This document shows positions 16,994 through 26,208 of a stretch of DNA of 44,590 nucleotides, piece by piece; within the stretch, counting starts at the first letter, position 1; each line of letters begins with the position of its first letter. The position numbers and the translations under genes are program-made. A model generated the notes under the pieces. It was not told the DNA's origin, ran no database searches, and was given only the letters and a program-made list of their open reading frames with translations. Source of the DNA: Nitrospirota bacterium (GTDB lineage Bacteria; Nitrospirota; Thermodesulfovibrionia; Thermodesulfovibrionales; JdFR-88); contig JAKAHV010000025.1 of the NCBI GenBank assembly GCA_021825295.1, forward strand, positions 1-44,590, in the 5' to 3' direction.

Positions 16994-17812
16994 TTAAATA
17001 TGCCGGGCAACATCCAAACCCTTACCTATCCGGGGGGAAACACCGTCACCTACTCATATGGCAAACTAAACCGCCTGGCGACTGCCACCGACTGGCTGGG
17101 GAGGACTGCCGCTTACACCTATGACGCCGCGGGAAGGCTTTCCAGCCTTCAGCAGTTCAACGGCACGATGGTATATTACGGCTACGACAACGCAAACCGG
17201 CTGACTTGCCCTGACGAACGTGAACACAGCCGCGCAGGTGATCGCCGGTTACGATTTTGTGCTGGACAATGACGGCAACCGGTTGCAGGCGGACGAGACA
17301 ACCCCGCTTACGATGAACGAGGCCGCCTCGGACACGCTCTTCGGGTATAATACCCAGGGGGACCGGCTGCTCACCGCCGGGGCGAATAATTTTACCTACG
17401 ACAGCGAGGGGCAATTGTACAGCGGCTATGGCGAGTCGTACTCCTTCGATTACGAGCACAGGCTTACCGGCATAGGTTCTGCCGACCAGTTCTACTATGA
17501 CGGGGCGGGAAACAGGCTCACGGCGGCGAGAAACGGAGTGACCACGAAATATATCTATGATCTTAAGGGCAATCTTATCGCCCAGGCGGACGGAAACAAC
17601 AATATAACGGCTTATTACGTCTATGGAGCTGGATTGCTCGAGACGATTACTCCGGATGGGCAGGCGTACTGTTACCACTTCGATGCCACGGGAAACACCG
17701 CCGCACTGACCGACCAAAATCAGAACGTGGTAAACGCCTATACTTATGATCCCTTCGGCAATATAACCAACCAGCAGCAGGAGGCCGTGGCCCAGCCATT
17801 CAAGTTCGCAGG
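16994..17812 (+). pseudogene. RHS/YD-repeat protein fragment, frameshifted
   Basis: Typical YD repeats are present (YTYDAAGRLSSL, YYGYDNANRLT, FDYEHRLTGIG, FYYDGAGNRLTA, YIYDLKGNLIAQ, NAYTYDPFGNI). The reading starts in the middle of a repeat with no N-terminus. It shifts frame at about 17200-17215, where RLT continues one frame over as ALTNVNTAAQVIAGYD. It ends at PFKFAG near 17812, exactly where the conserved core (normally continuing with a YYMRARYYDP-type motif) should begin. From there the frame runs directly into transposase sequence. RHS proteins are large surface or toxin-delivery proteins; this is a dead internal fragment. The rest of the gene is not found beyond the transposase. Confidence 0.8.
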
Positions 17813-19020
17813 GGAATGGATTCTTGGGCAGCTATACAGGATTTACGAGAGCGGGAAGCAGGGCTTTGATTCGATGATGCTGAGGCTGGGCAAGATGATG
17901 GCGGAGACGATCATGTACATTGAGCGGGAGGAAATATCCGGCCCGGACTATATGCCCTTCAGCACCGATATACGGAAACACGCGAGCCAGGGCGGCTCGG
18001 TGTTTATCGGAGACCAGAGAATCAAGGGCGTACAGCATCCGCGGCTCCGCGGACCTCGGGGGGGGGATTGCGCTCCAGAGCTATCAAAAGATGAAAGATC
18101 CTGGGGGATTTTCAGAGGAACTGTTGGGGAAAGTGCTTAGGGGCATCTCATGCCGGAAATACGGGGAGACCGTGACGGAGGCGGCCGGGGCATTCGGGGT
18201 ATCTGCCAGTGCTGCCTCCGCGCATATTATAGAGGCCACTGCAAAAAAACTGCAGGAGTTCAAGGAGCGGTCATTATCGTCCTTCGTACCCTTTGCGGTA
18301 TTCCTTGACACCATTCACCGGGGCGGGGAGGCGTTCATAGTGGCTCTGGGGCTTGACGTGAAGGGAAGGAAGATGCCGCTTGGGTTTTGGCAGGGCGCGA
18401 CAGAAAATCATGAAATCTGCGAAGAGCTGCTTGCGGACATGGAGCGCCGGGGGCTTAAGATTTCCAGGCGGATCATCTGGGTTACGGATGGCGGCAAAGG
18501 GGTCATCAAGGCGCTGAGGGACCGCTTTGGCAAGAAGCTCATCCACCAGCGTTGTACCGTTCATAAGGACCGCAACATTCAGAAGCATCTGGCCAAGAAA
18601 TACAGGAAGGAGGCCCACCGGCAGTTCACGGCGGCCCTGAAGCAGAACAGCTATGAGGATGCCCGCAGCATGCTCCTGGACATGGAGAAATGGCTCAGGC
18701 GCATAAACGAGTCGGCGGCGGATTCACTCCTGGAGGCATTTGAGGAAATACTGACCTTGCACCGGCTGAAGATTCCCGGCCTGCTCAGGCAAACCCTTCA
18801 TTCGACCAATCCCATAGAGAGCATGTTCTCCACGGTGAGGGATGCCGAGGGCAATATAAAACGGTATCGCAAAGGTGGAATGACGCAGCGGTGGCTGGGC
18901 GCGGTGCTTCTTTACTGCGAAAAGAGATTCCGGCGGATCAAAGGATATGCCTCGATCTCCAAGGTCATCAGGAATATCGCGGTCATGGAAAACGACTCAA
19001 TCGACAGGCTGGCGGCGTAA
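17813..19020 (+). pseudogene. IS256-family transposase, split by a frameshift
   Basis: The N-terminal part (IYESGKQGFDSMMLRLGKMM, then GPDYMPF) is in one frame. The rest, from GGIALQSYQKMKDP on, is in the next frame, with the switch at a run of nine G at 18058-18066. Catalytic-type acidic residues are visible: FLDTIHRGGE, IWVTDGGKG and HSTNPIESMFSTVR, matching the DDE pattern of IS256-like mutator transposases. The C-terminus is intact to 19020. The 5' side is joined in frame to the RHS fragment, with no separate start codon or ribosome site. The protein is probably not made as a single chain unless slippage on the G run restores the frame. Confidence 0.82.
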
Positions 19021-19090
19021 GGAAAAACATGGGAACCACTCAGGTAATTTCAACTAAGAACTTGACAAGGTCGGAAGAAATTGCCGGTCA
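17813..19090 (+). mobile_element. IS256-type insertion sequence remnant
   Basis: The transposase reading plus a short downstream stretch including AACTTGACAAGGTCGG. No inverted copy of that right end was found near 17812, and no 8-9 base direct repeat flanks the unit. The left end therefore appears to have been lost in the junction with the RHS gene. The boundaries are approximate. Confidence 0.55.
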
Positions 19091-19185
19091 TGAAGCCTGT
19101 CATTCAAAAAATGCTCGATGAACTGAAAGAAAACGGCGTTTTGCCAGGCTCCTTGTTACGTCTTTTGCGGCCTCTGAGAAACGGC

Positions 19186-19386
19186 CTATACGCCGGCCGT
19201 GATGTGCAGCTTCAGCCCTAAGGCTTTCGCCACCTTGAGTACGTGCCCTCGCCGACCGGCCCGCACTCGCCAAAATTACCGACAGATGCGGTCTATCCTC
19301 GCCTGGATGCGCGCCTTGGCCGCCCGCTTGTCACGCAGCCTGGCAAACCAATCAGCAAATATTTCGGCCTGGCGAATTTCTATCAC
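19186..19386 (-). pseudogene. Collapsed HigB-HigA toxin-antitoxin remnant
   Basis: From a GTG at 19386 (minus strand) the reading IEIRQAEIFADWFARLRD, then ARIQARIDRI, is the N-terminal half of a HigB/RelE-type addiction-module killer protein. A frame break follows. NFGECGPVGEG, the next HigB segment, continues one frame over and then joins directly to VLKVAKALGLKLHITA, the typical C-terminus of the partner antitoxin. The middle, comprising the toxin C-terminus and most of the antitoxin, is deleted. Intact systems encode about 100 plus 100 residues; only about 65 remain here. It lies between the transposase and the broken surface-protein cluster. Confidence 0.7.
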
Positions 19387-19585
19387 CGAATTTGTTGTAA
19401 CTTACAAATTACAATAAAACAAGTTAAGTTTGTTTTCCGACGGGCGTCCGCTCTGCATATAGGTAAGCCGCCCACATCGTCGAAGATGAAAGAGCAAAAA
19501 TCCGGCAATCTGTAAGCTATCTGTAATCCGGCCCCTATTAAAATTGCGGCCAATATAAGCAGCATCTATAACAAAAGGGGAGAGG

Positions 19586-21209
19586 ATGAGAATGGGGGAG
19601 GCGAAACAAGGAAAGGGCAGGCGGGCAAGGCTGCCAGGCGGAGCGTTTTTCATATTTGCGCTTTGTCTGGTGTCCGCCGTGTCCGCCCGTGCTGAAGGAC
19701 CCGCTGCGACCCTGACGGGGCAAAAAAGATGGGCGGCGCTGGAATCGCCCCAGGAAGGCGCGGTTATTATCGCGAAGAGGCCGCGCATAACAGTCGTATT
19801 TTCAGGTCCGGACATAGTACCAGGCTCGTTGTTTGTAACACTGGATTCCACCGACATCACTCAACTGGTCAATATGAGCGGCAAGGGGTTCGAGTACAAG
19901 CCGCCGGTGCTCCTGCCGGCCGGAGCGCATACGCTCGTCATCTGCGCCTCGGACAGCGCTGGAAACCATCTGCAACAAACATTGTCTTTTTCGACACGCC
20001 ATACTGCGCCGTTTGAAGAGGCATACAGCAAAAACAATGCTTCGGTGGTATACGAATCCACGCTCGTGAAGCCCGCGGCGGCGACTTCCGTCCCCTATTC
20101 AAGCGTAGACGGCATTCTCACTTCGGAGTCGAGGCTCGGCAATAACGGACTCGAACTGACATTGACCACGCGCCTGAGGTATTTCGACCAGGACAAGCCG
20201 GTATCATTCCCGCTGAAAAAGGGGTTGGATGCGCAGAGCTGGACTTTTACCACTGCCTACGCCGGCCGGCGGGGGCGGCTCCTCCTGAGCATGGGCGACG
20301 TCCAGGTGAATGAGACCCGGTACACCGTCATGGGGCTGGCCAGAAAAGGCGGCGTGCTGAACGGCGAATACGGGGACTTTTTTTTGAATGTCTACAGCCT
20401 GCAGAGCGCCCAGTATCCAAGCAGCCATGGGATAGGCATATCGACGGACCAGGATGATCACATCATCGGGGTTTCGGGTGGGGTCAGGCTCTTTAACAGA
20501 CAGGTGGAATTGAGGACGCTTTATCTGACCGGGGGAGCCTCCGACAGCACCTTCGGGTTGTCTACCGCGGGCGGGGGCATGAAAGGAGACGTGCTGGGGT
20601 TTGTCCTTGGCAGCAATTTGCTGCAAAACAGGCTGGTTACCAGGTTCGAGACCGATTTTTCGAAATTCGATTCAGATACCTCTTCCGGCCTCGGCGGCAG
20701 GAACGACCGGGCCTACAAATTCAGGGCCGGGGGCACGCTCGGAATGTATAATTATGATGCGCTTTACGAGTATATAGGAAAGGACTACTAGGTCGTCGGC
20801 AATCCCGGCCCCATGCATGCTTCTTCCATCGTTCACCAGCCCCTCGGTAACGGCGGGATCTAACATCTCTTACAACCGGTCGAGGGCGGACTCCACAGGT
20901 ATCTGGACCGATACCTACAGCTTCGGCATGAACCTGAACTCCAAGTTCCTGAACAATACCCTCTTTTTTGACGCCTTCACCTCATACAATATCATAAGTG
21001 CCAGCGGCGACTCGGCAGACAGCAGGGGCCTCAGCGCGGATTTCAGGCTGGCCTATGCGATCAGGGGACTCCTCAAGGATTTCGTCAGGCCGGCAATAGC
21101 GATCCGGGGCGCTTACGTGAACACCCACGACCTGGTGAACTCGGCGCTTGACAAGGACGAACTCTCCCTGTTTCTCGTATTGTCGACAGCCACGCCTTTC
21201 ACAATCTAG
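19586..21209 (+). pseudogene. Outer-membrane protein with Ig-like N-terminal region, disrupted
   Basis: After AGGGGAGAGG, the first part encodes a signal peptide (ending SARAEG), an Ig-like or cadherin-like segment (about residues 50-135) and the beginning of a beta-barrel-like region with alternating aromatic strands. The frame stops at TAG (20789-20791) after YIGKDY, but the family-like continuation VVGNPGP is readable past the stop. The barrel then resumes in another frame (SPSVTAGSNISYNRSR, and on) to a terminal strand STATPFTI at 21209. A stop plus a frame change, probably with a small deletion, split the gene. I do not know its function. It heads a three-gene set of exported proteins, all damaged. 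Confidence 0.65.
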
Positions 21210-21217
21210 GGGGAAAA

Positions 21218-22586
21218 ATGAAAAAAAATCTCTTGTCCACCTGCAGCATCGCGGTGATTTTTTCAATCCTGCTCAATGCTTCCGTATCTTCGGCCATAAC
21301 GATCGTGTCGGTTTCTCCCACTGCGGCGATGGCCGGACAAAGTGTAACCGCCGTAATATCCGCTTCGACTTTAAGCATACTGCCCTGTAGCGTCATGGTG
21401 AACTTCGGGGACGGGTCGCCCGCGCTCAGCGCAGGTTCCTGCAGCACACATACTCCTTGCCAGCTTAGCGCAAATCACGTCTATACGTCGGCTGGCTCGT
21501 ATGTCATAACGGCGTCGGATGCCGGAGGAGGCACCTGCAGCGCACCCATGTCCGCCTCGGCACCGCTGACAGTTTCGGCCGCCCCGGCGCCTCCGGCCCC
21601 TGCTTCCGCTTCCTCTTATGTTTCGCCGTCCTCGTTCAGCATCCCTCATAATCTGGCGACAACCCTGACCCTTTCATACACATTCTCCGGGCCCTCCTCG
21701 CTGAACACGACTCTTCAATCCGGCAGCGGCGATTTCCTGGCGGGCGGCTCCGTTATTGCAACTGCAAACACGCCTTTAACCGCGAAGGTCTCAAACGGCA
21801 GGGGGGGAGTCACCGAAACGTTGACCATCCCGGCCGCGGTCTCCCTTCAAGCCGAAAAACTTGGGACCGCAAACATCACCTTTTCGAGGACGTTTTCCGG
21901 CGGGGGAGTCTCGACGACTACTGCAGTTGCCATTACAGTTACAAGCGGGGCGGCGGCCGGGTTTTCGATCACCAGCATCCGGTTGTATTTCCCGAACGGG
22001 AGACCCGAGGTCACAATAGGCAGAAACACCCGGCTCAGCGCCTTTGCGGATATAGGTTATACCGGGACCGGGCGGGTCCAGGGCTACTGGGAGGTCGACG
22101 GAAACCTCCTCTACAACGTTTACCAGACTCTTCCATTCGGCGGCCTGGTCACCATGCAGACCCGCGTTGTGCCGCCCCTGCCTACTTTCGTGCCGGGAGC
22201 GCATATACTGAGGTTCGTGATCACAAGCCCGTCCGCAAGCGTTTCGCTTCCGGAGGCAGTCTACTTTGTGACGGCAAGCGCGCCCGGAGAAACGAAGATG
22301 ATGCTTCTTTATCCGGCCGACGGTTCCGAAGCGGGTTCAGGGGAATTGGCTTTCCAGTGGGGGAAAGCGGCCACCGCTTCCGCCTATCTGATCGAATTCC
22401 TCGAAAAAAAAGGACGGCAAGCCCATCTTCTCCGCATACGCCAAATCCCCGGTTTACAGTCTTCCGAAGACCGCACTGGCCGGTACGTTTTCGCTCGGAA
22501 AGATGTATTTCTGGCGGGTGACAGCGTTCGACGAAAACGGAGTCAAGATAGCCAAGAGTCCGCTTTACCGTTTTGTATTCAAATAA
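21218..22586 (+). pseudogene. Secreted PKD-domain protein with a frameshift in an A8 run
   Basis: The gene begins with a signal peptide (MKKNLLSTCSIAVIFSILL, cut after SSA) and AGGGGGAAAA just upstream. A PKD-like fold follows (NFGDGS ... HVYTSAGSYVITA), then Ala/Pro-rich and Ser/Thr-rich beta segments. At eight A (22404-22411) the natural reading moves to another frame. There it continues DGKPIFSAYAKSP ... GKMYFWRVTAFDENG ... YRFVFK and stops at 22586, a sensible fibronectin-like end. Without the shift the frame runs on to 22672 in low-complexity arginine-rich sequence. The role is unknown; it is probably a surface or matrix protein. The A8 run could be a mutation, a slippage site or a sequencing error. 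Confidence 0.65.
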
Positions 22587-22610
22587 TTTCCAGCATAGGA
22601 GGAGGGCAGC

Positions 22611-23397
22611 ATGAAAGTGACAGGCTTTATTCAAAAACAGGCTGCAGGCAGACGAGAGGCGGCGGTGGGTAGCCCCGGCAAATTTAAACGGCAGCGGTTT
22701 CGAAATCCGGATCACCAATCTGTCGAACCCCTCCATCATGGCCCAGGTGCCGGTCGCTGTCGTCCCGGCGCCAGCTCCCTCGCACGCCTCAAACGGCGGC
22801 AACTCCTCAGGCGCCGTATCTGCCAACGGCTTTGTATCAACAGGTAGTTCATCCACGAGCACATCATCGGGCGGCACGGTTTCCGGCGGCTCATCAACCG
22901 GAAGCCCCAAGTGCAGCGCCATCGAGCAACTGAAGAGCGATACATATCTCAAATACGACAGCGCTGGCGATACCGCCGATTTTTCCGCAAGCTGGCAGGT
23001 GCAGTTCGACACTTCCACATGCACTGTCTCACAGGGCCTGCTGGCAAGGGATACCGCCCTGCCTTACGCCCCCGGGCAAGATGCCACGTTTCGAGGGTTG
23101 GGCGTTGTAAAATTCAGCGGCGGCTACGTTTCACAGGGTCTGCTTGCGCAAGACACATCCCTGCCTTACGGCCCCGGGCTGTACACTACGTTTGGCTACA
23201 GTGTATTGGAGCCATATGATGTGACCGTCTTCAGCGGCGGTTATGTGCATCGGGGCATGCTGGAAAAGGATACGCAGTTGACGGACCTGTCGGGGAAAAC
23301 CTATACCTATCCGGTCGGGACATATGCGACATTTGACAGCTCCGGCCACATCTTGTCGGCGAAGTACGCCAAAGTAAAATTGGGAAACGGCAATTAA
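22611..23397 (+). pseudogene. Repeat-containing surface-type protein, 5' frame disrupted
   Basis: A very good ribosome site (AGGAGGAGGGC) and ATG at 22611 start MKVTGFIQKQ, but that frame soon becomes nonsense. The convincing product lies one frame over, from about WVAPANLNGSGFEIRITNL (near 22662). It runs through a Ser/Gly/Thr linker to about 2.5 imperfect repeats of roughly 38-45 residues with the core SQGLLARDTALPY..G..TTF...V.FSGGYV. It ends at 23397. An internal ATG at 22738 keeps the frame open but has no ribosome site. A frameshift or small deletion therefore seems to have removed the proper N-terminus. A strong hairpin follows. Confidence 0.6.
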
Positions 23398-23407
23398 CAG
23401 AAATGAA

Positions 23408-23441
23408 GATGAGGGCGGCGGCCATCTGCGCCGCCCTCATC
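23408..23441 (+). terminator. Strong hairpin, likely terminator of the surface-protein cluster
   Basis: A perfect 13-base stem, GATGAGGGCGGCG (23408-23420) with CGCCGCCCTCATC (23429-23441), and an eight-base loop, starting ten bases after the last stop codon. It has no T run, so it may act with Rho or as a 3' stabilising structure. The next 250 bases hold no supported feature. Confidence 0.6.
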
Positions 23442-23695
23442 CCAACCGCTCATGCCCCCCGCACCGGGTGATAGCCCCGATTTGCCTGGAATCCCTCCGC
23501 CGATTCTTTTCGTTTTTCATTTATGCTTCGCCCAATGCAGGCTTATCTTCCTGGTTAAATGATATGCTCAAGGCGTAACTCGTTTTTGGATTGTTTTTTG
23601 TGCTGGATGCAGATTGATTTTCAAAAAAAGTTTTGGCGGGGCAGGCGTGACTCTCAGCAAAACTTTTTTGGTCGTTATTTTAGCTTCCTGTTTGT

Positions 23696-24553
23696 TCAAT
23701 TCAGTTTCACCTGGTTTTTGAAACGCTCATATATCATCCGGCCGTTGGCGTCACCCCGGTCCGCGCCTCTTTTGGCGTCTTTCACCGCCGATACGAGGTC
23801 TCCCTTGTGGAAATAAGCGCCTCCCTGCTCCACATAAGCCCTGCCGTCTTCGGGATGCAGGGCTATGTATTTGTTCCAGGACGCTATTATCCCGTCCCAA
23901 TCCGATCTTGCGGTCAATATGCCCCGGTCCAGAAGCAGATAGGCGTCGAAGTAGCCGGGGTTGAGGGCCATTGCCTTTTCGAGGTCGTTATATGCCGGAT
24001 CCGGTTTTTTTTCGGCCAGGTATCCGCGCGCCCGCCAATAATAGACGGATGCGTTCCCGGGGTCGGCCTGAACGGCAAGATCATAGTCTTTCATCTCGCC
24101 CGCAAAGTCGCCGTTTTTTTGCAGCTCGAATCCCGAATAGACCAGCCTGCCCGATATCCAGTTCCTCTGTTTCATGTAGTCAGCGTTGTTCGGGTCCAGC
24201 TCATCGGCCGTATTCAAGTCCCGGAGCGCCTCCCGCATCCTGTTTTGATTGCCCAACATGATGCACCTGATAGAATATGCCTCGGCGTCGGCCGGGTCCA
24301 ATTCGATCGCACGGTTTATATCCCTGAGCGCGGCATCGGGCATTTTCAGGTTGTCGTAAGCCCTTGCCCTGTCCTTCAGGAAAAAAGGCACCTCGCCGTA
24401 CGCCAAAGCCTTGTTTAAAAGCGCGAGGGCCGCCGTATAATCATGGTTTATCTCCTGCACGTCTCCTGCGTCATAAAAGGCATATCCTTTGAGCGCGGCA
24501 ATTTTCGGGTTTGCCGCCGCATATTTCTGCGCCTCGGTTGCAAACGCGTCCAT
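23696..24553 (-). pseudogene. TPR-repeat protein lacking its proper 5' end
   Basis: The 285-residue open frame contains tetratricopeptide repeats (DAALRDINRAIELDPADAEA, EALRDLNTADELDPNNADY and similar), probably a helical solenoid for protein contacts. Upstream of the first ATG the sequence can be read as LMSITPRWG and then, after a shift at a run of six G (about 24568-24575), GTYREMDAFATEAQKYA. PRWGGSY.EM is typical of the middle of longer TPR proteins of this kind. The N-terminal part therefore seems lost or frameshifted. No ribosome site precedes the ATG at 24553. The surviving part may be untranslated. Confidence 0.6.
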
Positions 24554-24732
24554 TTCCCGGTACGTCCCCCCATCTGGGCGTGATCGACATCAGATATACC
24601 GACCGGGATAATTATTGGCGCGATCATGTGAATTTGCATCTTAATCCAAGGTCAAATTTTCCATTCGGCAAACAAGGTTTAAAACAGCGAAATGGGGCAA
24701 GTCTTGCATCTTGAATTCCGGCTCTCCAGCGC

Positions 24733-25347
24733 TCAAATTTCAGGCCCGGCTGCAAGGGATTTGAGTTCCTCCTTGACGAGGTTTGCCTTTGCCGTTAATT
24801 CCCCGTCTTCGGAGAGGTATAAGAGGCCGTCGCAGGCTGCTCTGAGGGCGTTGCGGAGACACTCGGTTTTCATCACAGGGTCCTCAAGGCCTTCAGCCTG
24901 TTTCAAAAAGGTTCCCATTTTCCCGAGGAACAAACCTCTGAGCCAGTCTTCTTTTAACTTGCCGAAATATTCGGAAAAGCCGCTGTCCCCAACGTTCATC
25001 TCATCGCCAGCCTTATCTCCGAGGCCCATTTTAATCTTTGCATTGGCGGTTTCGGCAGAGAGCATGTCTATATCGCGCCGGATTTGGGCAAAACAGTTTA
25101 TCCCGGTCTCCGGGTCTCTTGTCGAGTTGATAATGGCCAGATTCTGCTCGATGGATCGTTTCAGCGCGGCAATAACAGGCCGGTAGTTTTGCGTTCCGGC
25201 CGCTTCGGCGTCCTCCGTATTGCCAATTATGATTTTTGAGGGCGTGTTTTCAATTTCAACTATTGCCGGCGCGGCAGACAACCCCTCCATTTTGCGGAGA
25301 ACGCGTTTCAATTCGCAGTAAACGGCGAAAATGATAAGATATATCAT
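24733..25347 (-). CDS. Hypothetical protein, 204 residues
   Basis: I do not recognise this protein. It starts with a short hydrophobic segment (MIYLIIFAVYC). A region with IVEIENTPSKIIIGNTEDA comes next, and the rest is largely helical and charged (RRDIDMLSAETANAKIKMG, KLKEDWLRGLFLGKMG). GGCGG stands eight bases before the first ATG; an internal ATG at codon 20 is possible but has no ribosome site. Base composition is slightly lower in GC than the housekeeping genes. It lies between the broken TPR gene and the thioredoxin-like gene on the same strand, without obvious linkage. Confidence 0.5.
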   Translation of the reverse strand: MIYLIIFAVYCELKRVLRKMEGLSAAPAIVEIENTPSKIIIGNTEDAEAAGTQNYRPVIAALKRSIEQNLAIINSTRDPETGINCFAQIRRDIDMLSAETANAKIKMGLGDKAGDEMNVGDSGFSEYFGKLKEDWLRGLFLGKMGTFLKQAEGLEDPVMKTECLRNALRAACDGLLYLSEDGELTAKANLVKEELKSLAAGPEI

Positions 25348-25486
25348 ATGAATCCGCCGGAGATTATGCTACTCTCATGATGCGCAAAATGCAACAGCGC
25401 GGGCGTGACCGGACGGGACGTTTTTTGACAGTTTCAGTGAACGGCCAAAATACGCCCTTGACGAATGATGCCGGGTTATCTCTTTT

Positions 25487-26083
25487 TCATGATCGCGCCG
25501 GCGCAGGCGCAAATTTGGAAGCTATATAGTCCGCCATTTCGTCGGAACCCATCAGCGGGTAACCGGGGAGCACATATTTTATGACCCTGTCTTTATTCAG
25601 TATGACAGTCGATGGCACGGCTATGACGCCGTAATCATGGAATGTGACGAGCCCGTAATCTATCGAAGCGGGGAAGCTGATCTTCAGGCGGTCCAGTTTC
25701 GACTTGATCCGCGCGATGGTCCGGTCCGTGATCTCCTGGCCGTCCACATCCACGGCCATTACGGACAGACCCCTTTTTTTATATTGATCATAGAGCCGCT
25801 CCATCTGTTTCAGCGCCTTGTCGGAATCGGGGCTCCATGTGGACCAGAAAAGAAGGATAGTGAGCTTTCCACCTTTTATCCGGGCAAAATTCTCCGTCTT
25901 CCCGTCCACGCTGCGGAGCGCGAAATCCGGTCCCTTCATGCCGGACTGGAGGCTCTCAAGGGTGTCCGCGGGTTTCGAGCCCAGCAAAATCATCGTGGCA
26001 AGCGAAAATATGAGCAGAAGAACAAAATAAAGAGGCCGCCCGCCCGTGAAAGCGCATATCGCGGGCAATGGTTTTTTCTCCAT
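25487..26083 (-). CDS. Membrane-anchored thioredoxin-fold protein (TlpA/ResA-like) without the CxxC
   Basis: A 198-residue protein with an N-terminal membrane anchor (LYFVLLLIFSLATMILL, residues 17-33), then a periplasmic TlpA/AhpC-type domain. The fold landmarks are clear: GPDFALRSVDG near residue 50, LTILLFWSTWSP near 77, VMAVDVDGQE near 110, VIAVPSTVILNKD with the cis-proline near 160. The active site reads WSPDSDK where relatives have WCPPCR, so both cysteines are replaced and no thiol chemistry is expected. It may be a binding or chaperone-like relative. AGGAGGATTTAA precedes the ATG. Confidence 0.78.
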   Translation of the reverse strand: MEKKPLPAICAFTGGRPLYFVLLLIFSLATMILLGSKPADTLESLQSGMKGPDFALRSVDGKTENFARIKGGKLTILLFWSTWSPDSDKALKQMERLYDQYKKRGLSVMAVDVDGQEITDRTIARIKSKLDRLKISFPASIDYGLVTFHDYGVIAVPSTVILNKDRVIKYVLPGYPLMGSDEMADYIASKFAPAPARS

Positions 26084-26208
26084 TTAAATCCTCCTGAAGT
26101 TTTAAAAATTGGATAGATTGTATTGCAGTTGAGTTAAAATTCCTGTACCCCGCCATATAACCCAGGTTTGGTTTCAGGCGGCGGTTGTCCGGCAGGAGAA
26201 AGAAGCTG

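Noticed and set aside
19090..19221. A 43-codon plus-strand frame (starting MKPVIQKMLDELKENG) between the transposase and the HigBA scar
   Set aside because: It overlaps the antisense toxin-antitoxin remnant, is short and has no ribosome site or family.
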